Source: Petaurus breviceps papuanus (lineage: Eukaryota > Chordata > Mammalia > Diprotodontia > Petauridae). Taken from it: DNA of 64,000 bases. How positions within the stretch are numbered: the stretch's first letter is position 1; each line of letters begins with the position of its first letter. The stretch lies in NCBI GenBank assembly GCA_028583685.1, contig JAMXIF010001118.1, forward strand, positions 6,925,874 to 6,989,873, read 5' to 3'. Shown one piece after another: positions 62,241 to 64,000 of this stretch. The translations under genes and the position numbers were made by a program. The notes under the pieces are model-generated. The model was not told where the DNA came from, did no database searches, and saw only the letters and a list, made by a program, of their open reading frames with translations.

Positions 62241-62320
62241 AGTGTATGCTAAGTAAACTAAGAAAGGGAGGCCAGGAAGCTATCTTTTGTCTGTCAGACC
62301 AGTTCTAGGGAGTCTATGCA

Positions 62321-62354
62321 CAGGTTACATACTTACTCAGGTTACATACTTACT
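62321..62354. repeat. 17-bp perfect tandem duplication
   Basis: caggttacatacttact at 62321-62337 and 62338-62354. Confidence 0.97.
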
Positions 62355-62584
62355 CATATTGTTCTTCTGATGTGTTCTTATGTGGTCCCCTCCCCTGTGC
62401 CCCACTCCGTCCACCCAAAAGGAGAAAATTCTCTCATGAGATTAAATTGAACCAACTAGCAGAGTTCAATCTGTAGTGCAGAAGACTGCCCTAATTGGCA
62501 CATTTAAGTGTCTGGAATCTCCTTGTCCTATTTGGTCTCAGATGACAGATAAAATGGATGAAAATTGCAAAGGAACAAATGTAA

Positions 62585-62800
62585 GCCTGATGTTGAGGAA
62601 CACTTTGTAACAAACAGAACTATCCAAAAATGGAATAGGCTCCTTGAAAGGTAGCAGGAATCACTCTAGATAGCAATTTTCACACACAGGCAGGATGGAC
62701 ACTTTTCAAGCATGCTCTAGTAGGGATTATTTTTCAGGAATAGGTTGACATTTCTCCTGAAGCCCCAAATCTAAAATTTTGTGATTTTGTGACTTGAAGG
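62585..62800 (+). mobile_element. CR1/L3-type LINE 3' end
   Basis: 'aacagaactatccaaaaatg', 'ggaataggctccttgaaagg' and the terminal 'ctaaaattttgtgattttgt' follow the CR1/L3 3' end, the same family as 60480-60660. Confidence 0.7.
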
Positions 62801-63039
62801 AAAATTTTTGTCTCTATATACTCAGAATCTGTCAGAGATATTTATAAGGCATATAACTGAATTCATGAAGGATGCTTTATTACATGAACATGAGGACAAT
62901 CATTTGAGATCCAAGAGGAACACATTAAACAAATGATTTAGCTAATTGGCATTTATTGAACCAGGTTGACAAAGGCACCGCTATATCTGCCACAACAGAA
63001 TGCTTGTAGATATCATTTTAAAATTTATCCTGGGGGATG

Positions 63040-64000
63040 GAATTGATGATGATGATGATACTAATACTTTGAATAGTATGGGTCTGCCCCTTAATAGTGT
63101 ATGGCTTGATATCATTTAAACACCATGGATTTTCTCCATTCGGCTCAGTCTGGGTTGATGTTGGAGCCTGGATTGAGCCTTGTCTCGGTGGACAGAACTC
63201 AGTGCAGCCTCAGCCAGAGAGTCACAGTCTGATGGCACCCATCACTACAACTAAAGTTCAAAGTGAAGTCATGGTTACATGAAGTTGATTTAATGGAACT
63301 CTACCAGTCATGACCATTTGTCAGAGGGAAGCCCTGGTGTTCTTTGTTCCTTGAGATTTTTTGTTCAGTAATCTTGGTTGGGTGGAAGTGTAGAAGATTT
63401 AGAGTTTGGCAACTCTTCTATACGGTATGCAAAATCAGCACTTTAGTCTCATAAGCAGCATCAGATAAGAATTATGGCCTGTAGAGATATGGTTCAGGGG
63501 TGAGAACTTGATAGAACCTTTTGGTAAAGAAGAGGTATGCTTTGAATCTCAGAGACTTATGTAGCTTTTCTCCTGGTAAAAGGTCTTTAGACTGATGTTT
63601 GTGACCTAGTGAAGATAAAAGTCTAGAAACAAGTTACATGGTCTTGAACAGCCTTTTTCTTATAGCAAGACCTTAAGGTTGAGGTCTTTGTCCTAGCGTT
63701 GGGGCATAGTCACGAAGGCCTATTCAAATGAGACCAGTAGGTATATAACCTGATGATTTAGGCCTGGTGTATAACTTTGGCTCTATGATTGGTGCTTCGT
63801 GTGGCTATGAAATAGTGGTTAGGATATAGTGGTGTTTCTTGTCATTCTTGGCATTGCCAAGAGATTGGTGAAACATTAGTATTTTCATCCTTACATATGA
63901 AAGTCAAAGATTTCCTTGGCCCAGTAATCCCAGGAATGCAGAAAATCAAGTTTGGGGCAGGGTAGACATGTGGTTTTGGCTCTGGTGCTATGTTTAGGAC
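63040..64000. repeat. Unclassified dispersed repeat, copy 2
   Basis: 'tttaaacaccatggat' at 63115 and the next 100 bp ('gttggagcctggattgagcc', 'agaactcagtgcagcct') align with 25435-25540. The similarity appears to continue to the window edge. No family recognised. Confidence 0.5.

Overview
The window is mammalian nuclear DNA built almost wholly of interspersed repeats. The organism is very probably a marsupial. Two abundant tRNA-type SINE families match marsupial SINEs: one reads like 'gtggcgcagtgaatagagca', the other like 'ccaggtagcac...agagcaccggctcc'. MAR1-like SINEs, marsupial-type LINE-1 3' ends and ORF1-only half-L1 (HAL1) elements are also present, over a background of MIR, L2 and CR1/L3 remnants. 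Genus and chromosome cannot be told from the sequence. I found no intact host protein-coding gene, RNA gene or CpG island. Open frames outside the mobile elements are short and unrecognised.

Layout. 0.5-8.4 kb: an L1 3' end; a decayed beta-actin retrocopy split by a HAL1 inserted on the opposite strand; a Tigger/pogo transposase remnant; an L1 5' region. 8.4-20.2 kb: L2, MIR, an L1 carrying a MAR1 SINE, a CR1 tail, simple repeats, several SINEs, and about 3.8 kb with nothing recognised. 20.8-24.9 kb: two L1s meeting tail to tail, one carrying a MAR1. 25-46 kb: mostly ancient or unassigned DNA with an unclassified repeat that recurs at 63-64 kb, MIRs, SINEs with clear target duplications, an old L1/HAL1 ORF1 remnant and an antisense L1 3' part.

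45.9-52.6 kb holds the most striking object: a 6.5-kb class III (ERV-L type) endogenous retrovirus fossil. It has two LTRs (542 and 527 bp, about 3.6% apart by hand count), a 5-bp target duplication, an arginine-tRNA-like primer site, gag, pro-pol and a dUTPase, and no env. It is broken in a few places. It sits inside a SINE whose own 13-bp target duplication now flanks the pair, so the order of insertion is clear.

53.6-58.3 kb is a second HAL1/L1-type element carrying an LTR-like insertion and a SINE, and ending in an L1 3' end. 58.8-62.8 kb holds CR1/L3 LINE remnants with a MIR inserted in one. 63.0-64.0 kb is the second copy of the unclassified repeat. Nothing here forms an operon or a host pathway; the biology is the layered history of transposition.
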